In this document: positions 17,439-26,119 of the stretch, one piece after another
Position numbering within the stretch: the first letter of the stretch is position 1
Layout of the letters: every line of letters starts with the position of its first letter
Assembly: GCF_002300165.1 (NCBI RefSeq)
Contig: NZ_MLCE01000029.1
Location: forward strand, 13,180-77,179
Source: Streptomyces sp. Tue6028
Lineage (GTDB): Bacteria > Actinomycetota > Actinomycetes > Streptomycetales > Streptomycetaceae
Length of the DNA stretch: 64,000 nucleotides
Direction: 5' to 3'
Notes under the pieces: generated by a model
Told to the model about the DNA's origin: nothing
The model's database searches: none
The model's input: the letters and a program-made list of their open reading frames with translations, nothing else
Position numbers and translations under genes: made by a program

Positions 17439-18382
17439 CCGCTGTCGTCGACAAACCCGCCGTCGGGCCGGCCCGCCCGCCGGGCCGGTGGGCGGCGCCG
17501 CCCCGGCCGCCCTGGGAGGAGGAGCCGAGCAGGGCCGGGATCGCGGGCAAGGGGCTCGCCCTCACGCTCGCCGCCCTCGCGATCCTCTTCCCGCTGTGGA
17601 TCGTCATCGTCACGAGCCTGCAGTCGAAGAAGACCATCGACGCCGCCGGAGGCCTGGTGGTGATCCCCAAGGGCGTCACCTTCATCGCCTACCAGGAACT
17701 GCTCGGCGGCGGCCAGGTGCAACGCGCCGCCCTGGTCAGCCTCGGGGTGACGCTGGTCGGCACCCTCTTCAGCATGGCCGTCTCGGTCCTGTGCGCGTAC
17801 GGACTCTCCCGCATCGGCTCGCTCGGCCACCGCTGGCTGCTGATGCTGCTGCTCGCGACGATGTTCTTCGGCGCGGGACTCATCCCGACCTATCTGCTGG
17901 TGCAGGCGCTCGGCCTCACCGACACCTATCTCGCGCTGATCCTTCCGAGCGCGGTCAGCGTCTTCAACATCCTGGTGCTGCGCGCGTTCTTCATGGGCAT
18001 CTCGCCGGAACTGGTCGACAGCGCACGCATCGACGGCGCGGGCGACTGGCGCATTCTCTGGAAGATCGTGATGCCGCTGTCGCGGGCCGTGCTCGCGGTG
18101 ATCTCCCTCTTCTACGCGGTCGGGTACTGGAGCGCCTGGTTCAACGCCTCCATCTACCTCACCGACCAGGACATGATGCCCTTGCAGAACGTCATGATCC
18201 AGCTGGTGCAGAAGCAGGAGCGTCCGGTCGGTCTCGCGACCCAGGTGAACACCGGGCAACTGTCGCCACTCGCCATCCAGATGGCCGTCATGGTTCTGGC
18301 GCTGCTGCCCGTCGCCGTCCTCTCGCCCTTCGTCCAGCGGCACTTCAAGAAGGGGATGCTCACCGGGGCCGTGAAGGGCTGA
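17435..18382 (+). CDS. Sugar ABC transporter permease (LplC/AraQ type)
   Basis: Second inner-membrane permease of the importer, 315 residues, pairing with the LplB-type subunit to form the channel. The first helix is at about residues 48-65 (LALTLAALAILFPLWIVI), and the EAA loop appears as VDSARIDGAGDWRILWKIVMPLS. The ATG overlaps the stop of the preceding gene in ATGA, which fixes the start by translational coupling. A 197-base gap follows before the GH74 gene. It contains a common Streptomyces repeat but no convincing terminator, so read-through into the hydrolase genes is plausible. Confidence 0.93.
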   Translation: MTAVVDKPAVGPARPPGRWAAPPRPPWEEEPSRAGIAGKGLALTLAALAILFPLWIVIVTSLQSKKTIDAAGGLVVIPKGVTFIAYQELLGGGQVQRAALVSLGVTLVGTLFSMAVSVLCAYGLSRIGSLGHRWLLMLLLATMFFGAGLIPTYLLVQALGLTDTYLALILPSAVSVFNILVLRAFFMGISPELVDSARIDGAGDWRILWKIVMPLSRAVLAVISLFYAVGYWSAWFNASIYLTDQDMMPLQNVMIQLVQKQERPVGLATQVNTGQLSPLAIQMAVMVLALLPVAVLSPFVQRHFKKGMLTGAVKG

Positions 18383-18472
18383 CCTGGGGTCCGCCCGCTC
18401 TGCTTCGCCTCGTTGTTCCGGTCGGCCGGTGCGGAGTGTCGGGTGCTCCTGCCGTTCTTCGGCCGCGGGTCC

Positions 18473-18505
18473 GTCGTGGCTGGTCGCGCAGTTCCCCGCG
18501 CCCCT
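18473..18505 (+). repeat. Interspersed Streptomyces repeat (GCGCAGTTCCCCGCGCCCCT family)
   Basis: A 33-base element ending in GCGCAGTTCCCCGCGCCCCT (18486-18505). The stretch GTCGTGGCTGG... aligns with 43499-43531 with two mismatches. I know this core as a very frequent intergenic sequence in Streptomyces. Confidence 0.75.
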
Positions 18506-18579
18506 GGTCGGTGCTGCCCGGACCGCTTCTGATCAGTGCTGTCCCTGATCCCTTCCCTCCTTCACGAACGAGGTATGTC

Positions 18580-20811
18580 ATGCGCACGCCCCGACCGGGC
18601 AGAAGAGCCGTGCTCGCCGGAAGCGCCGCCGCGGCCGTGCTCGCCGCCACCCCCGGCGTCGCCACGGCGACACCGGCCGGCCCGACGGACGGAGCCGACG
18701 TGGACCCGGCGCCGTACCGCTGGCGCAACGTCGTCGTCGGCGGCACCGGCTTCGTCACCGGTGTCCTCTTCCACCCCGCCGTACGCGGTCTCGCCTACGC
18801 CCGCACCGACATCGGCGGCGCCTACCGCTGGGACGACCGGGCGGCCCGCTGGACACCGCTGACCGACCACCTCGGCTGGGACGACTGGAATCTGCTCGGA
18901 GTGGAGGCACTGGCCGTCGACCCCGCCCACCCGGACCGCCTGTACCTCGCCGTCGGCACCTACGCGCAGTCCTGGGCGGGCAACGGCGCCGTCCTGCGCT
19001 CCGAGGACCGCGGCACCACCTGGGCGCGCACCGACCTGTCCGTGAAACTCGGCGCCAACGAGGACGGGCGCGGCACGGGAGAACGCCTCCTCGTCGACCC
19101 TCGCGACAGCGCCGTCCTGTGGCTGGGCACCCGGCACGACGGGCTGCTCAGGTCCACCGACCGGGGGGCCACCTGGTCCGCCGCGACCGGTTTCCCGGCG
19201 AAGGCGAGCCCCACCGGACAGGGCGTCACGTTCCTCGCCGCGGCCGGGCGCACCGTCTACGCCGGCTGGGGCGACGGCGACGGCACCCCGGGCACGCCGA
19301 ACCTCTACCGCACCGCCGACGGCAGCCGCTGGGAGGCCGTCCCCGGTCAGCCCGCGGGCGGCTCCGCCAGGATCCCGCTCCGCGCCGCGTACGACCCGCA
19401 CGCACGAGAGCTGTACGTGACGTACGGCGACGCGCCCGGCCCCAACGGCCAGACCGACGGCAGCGTGCACAAGCTGCGCACCGCCACCGGAAGATGGACC
19501 GAGGTGACCCCGGTCCGGCCCGGCGGCACCACCGCGGACGGCTCGGCGGACACCTTCGCCTACGGCGGGGTCGCGGCCGACGTCCGCAGGGCGGGCACGG
19601 TCGTCGTGTCCACCAACAACCGCTGGGCGGACGGCGACACCGTGTTCCGGACCACCGACGGCGGCCGTACCTGGACCTCCCTGAAGGACACCGCCGTCCT
19701 CGACGTGTCCGAGACCCCGTACCTCAAGTGGGGCGGTGACCGGCCCAAGTTCGGCTGGTGGATCCAGGCGATGGCCGTCGACCCGTACGACTCCGGGCAC
19801 GTCGTGTACGGCACCGGAGCGACCCTCTACGCCACCCGCGACCTCAGGCACTGGGCGCCGCAGATCCGGGGCCTTGAGGAGTCGGCCGTGCGCCGGCTGA
19901 TCTCGCCCCCGTCCGGCGCGGCGCATCTGATCAGCGGAGTCGGGGACATCGGGGTCCTGCACCACGAGCGGCTCACGGCGTCCCCCTCGCGCGGGATGGC
20001 CACGAACCCCGTGTCCGGCACGGCGACGGGACTCGCACAGGCCGCGGCCGAGCCGTCGTACGTCGTCCGCACGGGCTGGGGCGACAACGGAAACGGCGCA
20101 CACTCCCACGACGGAGGGCGGACCTGGACGCCCTTCCCGGCGCAGCCCGCCCTGGGCAAGGACGCGCCGGGGCCGATCGCCGTCAACGCCGACGGCAGCG
20201 TCCTGCTCTGGTCCTTCGTCCACTGGGACGGCACCAAGTACGCGGCGCACCGCTCGACGGACGGCGGCGTCACCTGGGCCGAGATCCCCTCCTTCCCGAA
20301 GGGCGCCACACCGGTCGCCGACCCGGTGGACCCGACCGTGTTCTACGCGTACGACACGGACACGGGAACGCTGTACGCGAGCACGGACGGCGGCGGCTCC
20401 TTCGACGCCCGCGCCGGCGGACTGCCGTCCGGGGACGACCAGTTCAGGATGGCCGCGGCACCGGGGCGCAGCGGCGACCTGTGGCTGAGCCTGAAGTGGA
20501 ACGGGCTGTACCGGTCCACCGACGGCGGCACCGGCTTCGACAAGGTGACCAGCTGCTGGGCCTCGTACACCCTCGGCTTCGGAAAGGCCGCCGACGGCGC
20601 GGACTACCCCGGCATCTACCAGGTCGGCTCGACCGGGCCGGGCACCGTGGTCCTCCGCTCCGACGACACCGCCCGGACCTGGATCCGGATCAACGACGAC
20701 GCCCACCAGTGGGGCTGGACCGGTGAGGTCATCACCGGCGACCCCCGTATCCACGGCCGCGTGTACCTCGGCACCAACGGCCGGGGCATCCAGTACGGAG
20801 ACCCGGTCTGA
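18580..20811 (+). CDS. Secreted GH74 xyloglucanase
   Basis: Extracellular enzyme of 743 residues that cuts the beta-1,4-glucan backbone of xyloglucan. The ATG at 18580 gives a Tat-like signal (GRRAVLAGSAAAAVLAA, cleavage near ATA, residue 30). The body is two seven-bladed propellers with BNR-type repeats (STDRGATW, TTDGGRTW, STDGGVTW). The GH74 motifs are clear: YARTDIGGAYRWD with candidate nucleophile D77, and GVGDIGVL with candidate acid D456. No carbohydrate-binding module is attached. The next gene starts within its stop codon, so it is coupled to the GH42 gene. A much longer open frame upstream (from 17413) is a shadow of the permease gene. Whether it acts endo or at chain ends cannot be read from the sequence. 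Confidence 0.92.
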   Translation: MRTPRPGRRAVLAGSAAAAVLAATPGVATATPAGPTDGADVDPAPYRWRNVVVGGTGFVTGVLFHPAVRGLAYARTDIGGAYRWDDRAARWTPLTDHLGWDDWNLLGVEALAVDPAHPDRLYLAVGTYAQSWAGNGAVLRSEDRGTTWARTDLSVKLGANEDGRGTGERLLVDPRDSAVLWLGTRHDGLLRSTDRGATWSAATGFPAKASPTGQGVTFLAAAGRTVYAGWGDGDGTPGTPNLYRTADGSRWEAVPGQPAGGSARIPLRAAYDPHARELYVTYGDAPGPNGQTDGSVHKLRTATGRWTEVTPVRPGGTTADGSADTFAYGGVAADVRRAGTVVVSTNNRWADGDTVFRTTDGGRTWTSLKDTAVLDVSETPYLKWGGDRPKFGWWIQAMAVDPYDSGHVVYGTGATLYATRDLRHWAPQIRGLEESAVRRLISPPSGAAHLISGVGDIGVLHHERLTASPSRGMATNPVSGTATGLAQAAAEPSYVVRTGWGDNGNGAHSHDGGRTWTPFPAQPALGKDAPGPIAVNADGSVLLWSFVHWDGTKYAAHRSTDGGVTWAEIPSFPKGATPVADPVDPTVFYAYDTDTGTLYASTDGGGSFDARAGGLPSGDDQFRMAAAPGRSGDLWLSLKWNGLYRSTDGGTGFDKVTSCWASYTLGFGKAADGADYPGIYQVGSTGPGTVVLRSDDTARTWIRINDDAHQWGWTGEVITGDPRIHGRVYLGTNGRGIQYGDPV

Positions 20812-22796
20812 TGCACGCACACCAGCGGCCGAGCCTCGCCGACGCGACCCGCGGCCGCATCCTCTTCGGCGGCGACCACAACCCCGAGCAGTGGCCCGAG
20901 GAGACCTGGCACGAGGACGTCCGCCTCATGAAGGAGGCCGCCGTCAACTCCGTCACCCTCGGCGTCTTCTCCTGGGCGAAGCTCGAACCACGTCCCGGAG
21001 CACGCGAGTTCGGATGGCTCGACCGGCTGATGGACCTGATGCACGATCACGGCGTCGGCGTCGTCCTCGCCACCCCCACCTCCTCGCCCCCGCCGTGGAT
21101 GGGCCGCCTGCACCCCGAGACCCTGCCCCGCGACGCGGAGGGCCGCACCGAATGGTGGGGCTCCCGCCAGCACTTCTCGCACTCCAGCGCCGTCTACCGC
21201 AGGTACGCCGCCGCCATCACGGAGGACCTGGCCGCCCGGTACGCGGGCCACCCGGCCCTCACGATGTGGCACATCAACAACGAGTACTGCACCTACGACT
21301 ACGGCGACGAAGCGGCCGCCGCCTTCCGCCGCTGGCTCCAGGACAGGTACCAGACCCTCGACGCCCTCAACCACGCCTGGGGCACGGCCTTCTGGGGCCA
21401 GGGCTACGACCGCTGGAGCGAGATCCTCCCGCCCCGCCACGCCCACTACATGAAGAACCCGACGCAGGTGCTCGACTTCCGGCGCTTCACCTCCGACATG
21501 CTCCTGGAGTGCTTCGTCGCAGAACGGGACATCGTCCGCCGGCACACCCCGCACATCCCGGTCACCAGCAACTTCATGCCCCTGTGGGCGGGACAGGACG
21601 CGTGGCGGTGGGCGCGGGAGGAGGACGTCGTCTCGGTCGACCTCTATCCCGACCCGCGCGACCCCCTCGGCGCCCAGCACGGGGCGCTCGTGCAGGACAT
21701 GACGCGCTCCCAGGCGGCGGGCGGACCCTGGATGCTCATGGAGCAGGCGGCCGGAGCGGTCAACTGGCGCGGCGTCAACCACCCCAAGCCGCGCGGCCTC
21801 AACCGGCTGTGGTCCCTCCAGGCCGTGGCGCGCGGCGCCGACGCCGTCTGCTACTTCCAGTGGCGCCAGTCCCGGCAGGGCGCGGAGAAGTTCCACTCGG
21901 GGATGGTCGGCCACGCGGGGGAGCGGGGACGCACCTTCCAGGAGGTCAAGCAGCTCGGCGCCGAACTCGCCGTGATCGGCCCCGAGGTGGCGGGCACCCG
22001 CATCACCGCCGACGTCGCCGTGCTGCACGACTGGAACTCCTGGTGGGCGGGGGAGCACGACGGCCGCCTCTCCCAGGAGGTCGACCACCCCCGGGTCCTG
22101 CGGGCCTGGCACCGCGCCCTGTGGGAGGCGCACCTCACCACGGACTTCGCGCACCCCGAGCACGACCTGTCCGCGTACCGGCTCGTCGTCGCCCCGCAGC
22201 CCTACCTGCTCACGGACGCCGCGATCGACAACCTCCTCGCCCACGTACGCGACGGCGGCACCCTCGTCTGCGGCTTCCTCACCGGTGTCGCCGACGAGGA
22301 CGACCGGGTCCGGCCCGGCGGCATGGACGCCCGGCTCCGAGAGCTCTTCGGCATCCGCACGCTGCACGAGTGGTGGCCGCTGGACGTGGGGGAGACCGCC
22401 GAGTGCGACGGCTTTCGCGGGACGCTGTGGTCCGAGGAGCTGGAGGCCGCGGAGGACGCGGTCGTCGAGGCCGCGTACAAGGGCGGAGAACTGGACGGGC
22501 TGCCCGCGGTGCTGCGCAGGGGCACGGCCTGGTACTTCTCCACCCTGCCCGAACCGGACGCGCTGCGCGCCCTGCTGGCCGGCGTCGCGGAGCGTGCCGG
22601 CCTCAGCCCGGTGCTCGACGGCCTTCCGGACGGCGTCGAGGCCGTCCGGCGCGGCGCACTGCTCTTCCTGCTCAACCACCGGCCCGATGCCGTCACGGTC
22701 GAGGTGCCGGGCCGCCACCGCGACCTGCTCACCGGCGACCGTGTGACCGGTCCGGTGCGGCTGGAGCGCCACGGAGCGGTGGTGCTCCAGCCATGA
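20811..22796 (+). CDS. GH42 beta-galactosidase
   Basis: Glycosidase that removes terminal beta-galactose, 661 residues, with no signal peptide, so cytoplasmic. The barrel opens with the family text GRILFGGDHNPEQWPEETW. The acid/base is E158 in HINNEYCTY and the nucleophile is E311 in LMEQAAGAVNWR. The trimerisation domain (about 400-600; RLVVAPQPYLLT, GGTLVCGF) and the small C-terminal beta-domain are present. The start overlaps the GH74 stop by one base (TGATG) and the stop overlaps the GH95 start (ATGA), so the three are tightly coupled. In this set it would take galactose from xyloglucan oligosaccharides after fucose is removed. GH42 is a less usual choice for this step than GH2 or GH35, so the linkage preference needs testing. 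Confidence 0.92.
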   Translation: MHAHQRPSLADATRGRILFGGDHNPEQWPEETWHEDVRLMKEAAVNSVTLGVFSWAKLEPRPGAREFGWLDRLMDLMHDHGVGVVLATPTSSPPPWMGRLHPETLPRDAEGRTEWWGSRQHFSHSSAVYRRYAAAITEDLAARYAGHPALTMWHINNEYCTYDYGDEAAAAFRRWLQDRYQTLDALNHAWGTAFWGQGYDRWSEILPPRHAHYMKNPTQVLDFRRFTSDMLLECFVAERDIVRRHTPHIPVTSNFMPLWAGQDAWRWAREEDVVSVDLYPDPRDPLGAQHGALVQDMTRSQAAGGPWMLMEQAAGAVNWRGVNHPKPRGLNRLWSLQAVARGADAVCYFQWRQSRQGAEKFHSGMVGHAGERGRTFQEVKQLGAELAVIGPEVAGTRITADVAVLHDWNSWWAGEHDGRLSQEVDHPRVLRAWHRALWEAHLTTDFAHPEHDLSAYRLVVAPQPYLLTDAAIDNLLAHVRDGGTLVCGFLTGVADEDDRVRPGGMDARLRELFGIRTLHEWWPLDVGETAECDGFRGTLWSEELEAAEDAVVEAAYKGGELDGLPAVLRRGTAWYFSTLPEPDALRALLAGVAERAGLSPVLDGLPDGVEAVRRGALLFLLNHRPDAVTVEVPGRHRDLLTGDRVTGPVRLERHGAVVLQP

Positions 22797-25303
22797 CCGG
22801 CCCCACCCGCGACAGGAGCGGGTCCGCGCGCGGCGCGGACGACGGTGCCCGCCGGAGGAGCGGGCATGGCGACGGCCCGTCCCCCTCCGTGCCCGGGACG
22901 AGCGACCGCACCGGGCCCGTCCACGGCACCTGGGAGCCGCTGCCCGCCGCCCGCTGGGAGGACGCCTTCCTGAGCGGGAACGGCACACACGGCGCCATGG
23001 TGTTCGGAGATCCGAACGGTGACCGGATCATCGTCAACCATCACCGCCTGGTCCGGCCCAACGGCAGCGCGGACGCCCGGCCCCCCGCGCTCGCCGACCG
23101 TCTCACGGAGCTTCAGGACCGCTTGCTGGCCGGAGACGTCACGGCCGGGGAGGACTTCACCGACGGGCGCCCGCTGCTGTGGGTGCAGCCCTTCCACCCC
23201 GCCTTCCAGGTGCGGCTGCGCCGCCCGGCCGCGCGGTGGCGGGCCTACCGGCGTGAGGCCGACTTCACCACCGGCGTCGTCAGTGCCGTGTGCGGCGGCT
23301 GGCGCAGCGACGTCTTCGTCTCCCGCGCCGACGACGTCGTCGTCCAGTACGTCACCGACGCGGACCTCACCGTCGACGTGACCCTGGACCACCGGCTGCC
23401 CGGAGCCCCCGCCGGCCTCGCGGTGGGGCACGGCACGGTCCTGACCCGCGAGGGCGCCGTACTCACCCTGCGGGCCCGCTACCCCGACAGCGACCGTGCG
23501 TACACCGGGGTGACGCTCGTCGTCGTCTCCGGCGGCCGGACCCGGACCGCGCTGCCCGGCATCCGGATCGAGGGCGCCCGTTCGGTCCTCCTGCTGACGC
23601 GGGTGCGGCGGCACACGGGTGAACTGGACACGATGGCCGAGGCCCGCGCACTCCGCGACCTGCTGCTCCCGGACGAGAGCGACGACGATGCGGAGCGGCC
23701 CGGCGATCGGGACGGGCTCGGCGATCCGGACCAGTTCGACGACCGGGACCGGGACCGGGCCGGGCGCCGGGACCAGGTCCACCACGGGGACGAGGACCGG
23801 GACCGGCACCATGTCCGCCACGGGGACCGTGACCAGGACCGGCACCGGACGGAAGACGCCGCGCCGGACGGCGGTGACGCGTACGCCCGGCTGCTCGCCC
23901 GCCACACCGCGCTGCACCGCCCCGCCTACCGGCGGGTCACGCTGGACCTGTGCGCCGACCCCGCCGAACGCGCCCTGCCGGGCTCGGAGCTGATCCGCCG
24001 CCCCGAGAGCCCCGCTCTCCTGGAGCGGCTCTTCGCGGCCGGCCGCCACCACCTGCTGTCCGCGGCCGGCACGCTGCCGCCACGGCTGACCGGGCTGTGG
24101 ACGGGCGACTGGGACACCGCCTGGTCCGGGGCGTTCACCACGGACGCCAACCTCAACCTCCAGACGGCGTCGGCGGCAGCGGCGGCGCTCCCGGAGGTCA
24201 CCGAGGCGCATGCCGCACTGATCCACTCCCAGATCCCCCAGTGGCGCGACAACGCGCGCGCCGTCTACGGCACCCGGGGCGTCGTCGCCCCCGCACACAC
24301 CGACGGCGAGTCCGGCCACCTCTACCACCTCAGCCGCGAGTACCCGCTGCACGTGTGGACCGCCGGCGCCGACTGGCTCCTCAAGCCGCTCGTCGACCAC
24401 GACGAGACACGCGGCGCCCGCGACCCCCGCCTGGCCGCCGCACTCGCCGAAGTGGCCCTCTTCTACGAGGACTTCCTCACCCGCACCGAGGACGACGGCG
24501 GGCTCGTGATCGTCCCGTCGTACTCCCCGGAGAACCGGCCCGCGAACGCCGGCTGGATCACCGTCAACTCCGCCATGGACCTCTCGGCGGCCCGCCACGC
24601 ACTGCGCACCGCCGCCGACTACCACCCCGGACCCGCCGCCGAACGCTGGCGCGCGCTGGCCGACCGGCTGCCGCCGCACCGCGTCAGCCCCGACGGCGCG
24701 CTGGCCGAATGGGCCCGGCCCGGCCTCGACGACTCCTACGACCACCGGCACCTCAGCCACCTCTACGGCGTCTGGCCGCTCGACGAGATCACCCCGTACG
24801 ACACCCCCGGACTCGCCGCGGCGGCCCGCCGGGCGCTCGAACTGCGCGGCTCCGAGAACGACTCCGCGCACGGTCACCTCCACCACGCCCTGGTGGCCGC
24901 CCGCCTCGGGGACGCGGGCCGAGTGACCCGGGCCCTGCACGAGATCCTCGCCGGGGACTTCTTCCACGTCTCCCTGATGAGCGGGCACTACCCGAAGCGG
25001 CACGTCTACAACGCCGACGCCGCGCACACCCTCCCGGCCGTGCTCATCGAGGCACTGATCCAGTCCACCCCGCAGCGGCTCGTCCTGTTGCCCGCGCTCC
25101 CCGCCACGCTCCCCACGGGTGAACTCCGCGGCATCCGCACGAGGTTCGGCGCCGAGGTCGACCTCGCCTGGAGCCCCGAGGGCGCGACGGCGGTGGTGAG
25201 ACCGGGCCGTACCTGCCGCGTCGACCTCAGGACTTCCACCGGCGCGCGACCGCTCTCCCTGAGCGCCGGCGAAGACTGCGTCCTCACCCTGGGGCCGCAG
25301 TGA
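22793..25303 (+). CDS. GH95 alpha-L-fucosidase with an acidic/basic repeat insertion
   Basis: Cytoplasmic glycosidase of 836 residues, likely removing alpha-1,2-linked L-fucose (GH95 also includes L-galactosidases). The start overlaps the GH42 stop in ATGA. After a 40-residue disordered leader, the N-terminal beta-domain shows the family opening WEDAFLSGNGTHGAMVFGDPNG. The barrel includes LTGLWTGDWDTAWSGAFTTD and SYSPENRP, whose E580 aligns with the catalytic acid of known GH95 enzymes. Residues about 296-362, at the junction of the two domains, are an insertion made almost only of Asp, Arg, His, Gly and Gln, with underlying GACCGG-type DNA repeats; typical family members lack it. With GH74, GH31 and GH42 it fits fucosylated xyloglucan side chains. 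Confidence 0.88.
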   Translation: MTGPTRDRSGSARGADDGARRRSGHGDGPSPSVPGTSDRTGPVHGTWEPLPAARWEDAFLSGNGTHGAMVFGDPNGDRIIVNHHRLVRPNGSADARPPALADRLTELQDRLLAGDVTAGEDFTDGRPLLWVQPFHPAFQVRLRRPAARWRAYRREADFTTGVVSAVCGGWRSDVFVSRADDVVVQYVTDADLTVDVTLDHRLPGAPAGLAVGHGTVLTREGAVLTLRARYPDSDRAYTGVTLVVVSGGRTRTALPGIRIEGARSVLLLTRVRRHTGELDTMAEARALRDLLLPDESDDDAERPGDRDGLGDPDQFDDRDRDRAGRRDQVHHGDEDRDRHHVRHGDRDQDRHRTEDAAPDGGDAYARLLARHTALHRPAYRRVTLDLCADPAERALPGSELIRRPESPALLERLFAAGRHHLLSAAGTLPPRLTGLWTGDWDTAWSGAFTTDANLNLQTASAAAAALPEVTEAHAALIHSQIPQWRDNARAVYGTRGVVAPAHTDGESGHLYHLSREYPLHVWTAGADWLLKPLVDHDETRGARDPRLAAALAEVALFYEDFLTRTEDDGGLVIVPSYSPENRPANAGWITVNSAMDLSAARHALRTAADYHPGPAAERWRALADRLPPHRVSPDGALAEWARPGLDDSYDHRHLSHLYGVWPLDEITPYDTPGLAAAARRALELRGSENDSAHGHLHHALVAARLGDAGRVTRALHEILAGDFFHVSLMSGHYPKRHVYNADAAHTLPAVLIEALIQSTPQRLVLLPALPATLPTGELRGIRTRFGAEVDLAWSPEGATAVVRPGRTCRVDLRTSTGARPLSLSAGEDCVLTLGPQ

Positions 25304-25345
25304 CCGAGTGAATCCGCAGTTCCCCCCACCCATGGAAGGGACACC

Positions 25346-26062
25346 ATGGCACCTCGCACACTGAAGAGGATCACCAAAGCCCTCGTCGCCCCCGCGCTCG
25401 CCCTCGGCGCCACGGTCGGCCTCGCCTCCGCCCCCGCACAGGCCGCCGTCTGGTCCTCCTGCGACCAGTGGGGCAACACCACGCTGAACGGCTACACGCT
25501 CTACAACAACATCTGGGGCTCCGGCGCCGGCAGCCAGTGCGTCTGGGCCAACTCCGGTACCAGCTGGGGTGTATGGGCCAACCATCCCGACACCGGTGGC
25601 ATCAAGTCCTACCCCAACTCCAAGAAGTACGTCGGCAGGACGATCTCGGGGCTGTCCTCCCTCACCAGCACCTACAACGTCACCGTCCCGTCCTCCGGCG
25701 CGTACAACACGTCGTACGACATCTGGGACACCGACTACGACTACGAGACCATGCTCTGGGTCAACTACAACGGCGCCGTCGGCGCACTCGGCACCTCCCA
25801 GGGCACGCTCACCCTCGGCGGCAACACCTGGACCGTCTACAAGGGCAACAACGGCTCGAACGACGTCTTCTCGTTCCTGCGCAGCTCGGACTCCACCTCC
25901 GGCACCATCGACATCCTCCCGATCCTGAAGTGGATCGCGAACACCAAGGGCTGGATGTCGAGCAGCGAGACCATCGGCGACGTGCAGTTCGGCTTCGAGA
26001 TCACCTCGTCCTCGGGCGGCCTGGACTTCGCCGCCAACAACCTGACGGTCAGCAGCAGCTGA
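25346..26062 (+). CDS. Secreted GH12 endoglucanase/xyloglucanase
   Basis: Small extracellular endo-glucanase of 238 residues. It has a clear Sec-type signal peptide (basic start, hydrophobic core, cleavage after AQA near residue 33) and then only the GH12 jelly-roll domain, without binding module or linker. The catalytic pair is visible: nucleophile E134 in DYDYETMLWVNY and acid/base E218 in DVQFGFEITSS. An early Cys pair (C39, C55 region) may form a disulfide. GH12 enzymes act on beta-1,4-glucan, and a subset prefers xyloglucan. Standing last in the operon with GH74, it gives the locus two secreted backbone-cutting enzymes. AAGGGACACC precedes the ATG. A hairpin terminator follows. Confidence 0.92.
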   Translation: MAPRTLKRITKALVAPALALGATVGLASAPAQAAVWSSCDQWGNTTLNGYTLYNNIWGSGAGSQCVWANSGTSWGVWANHPDTGGIKSYPNSKKYVGRTISGLSSLTSTYNVTVPSSGAYNTSYDIWDTDYDYETMLWVNYNGAVGALGTSQGTLTLGGNTWTVYKGNNGSNDVFSFLRSSDSTSGTIDILPILKWIANTKGWMSSSETIGDVQFGFEITSSSGGLDFAANNLTVSSS

Positions 26063-26074
26063 CCCGCCCAGCGG

Positions 26075-26110
26075 AGTGCGGCCGGTCCTCCCGGGGACCG
26101 GCCGCACTCG
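26075..26110. terminator. Two-way hairpin terminator between GH12 and GH31 genes
   Basis: A 15-base perfect stem (26075-26089 with 26096-26110) with a six-base loop sits between two convergent stop codons 57 bases apart. It would end both the long hydrolase operon and the GH31 transcript. Confidence 0.85.
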
Positions 26111-26119
26111 GCTGCCGGA

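Noticed and set aside
17413..18579. N-terminal extension of the GH74 frame back to 17413
   Set aside because: This stretch is an alternative frame of the permease gene. The Tat-like signal peptide begins at the ATG at 18580.
20723..22792. N-terminal extension of the GH95 frame across the GH42 gene
   Set aside because: It is an out-of-frame reading of GH42. The ATGA overlap at 22793 gives the natural start.
22202..26107. A 1301-residue minus-strand frame
   Set aside because: It is antisense to GH42, GH95 and GH12, has Val/Gly/Arg-rich shadow composition and shows no domain.
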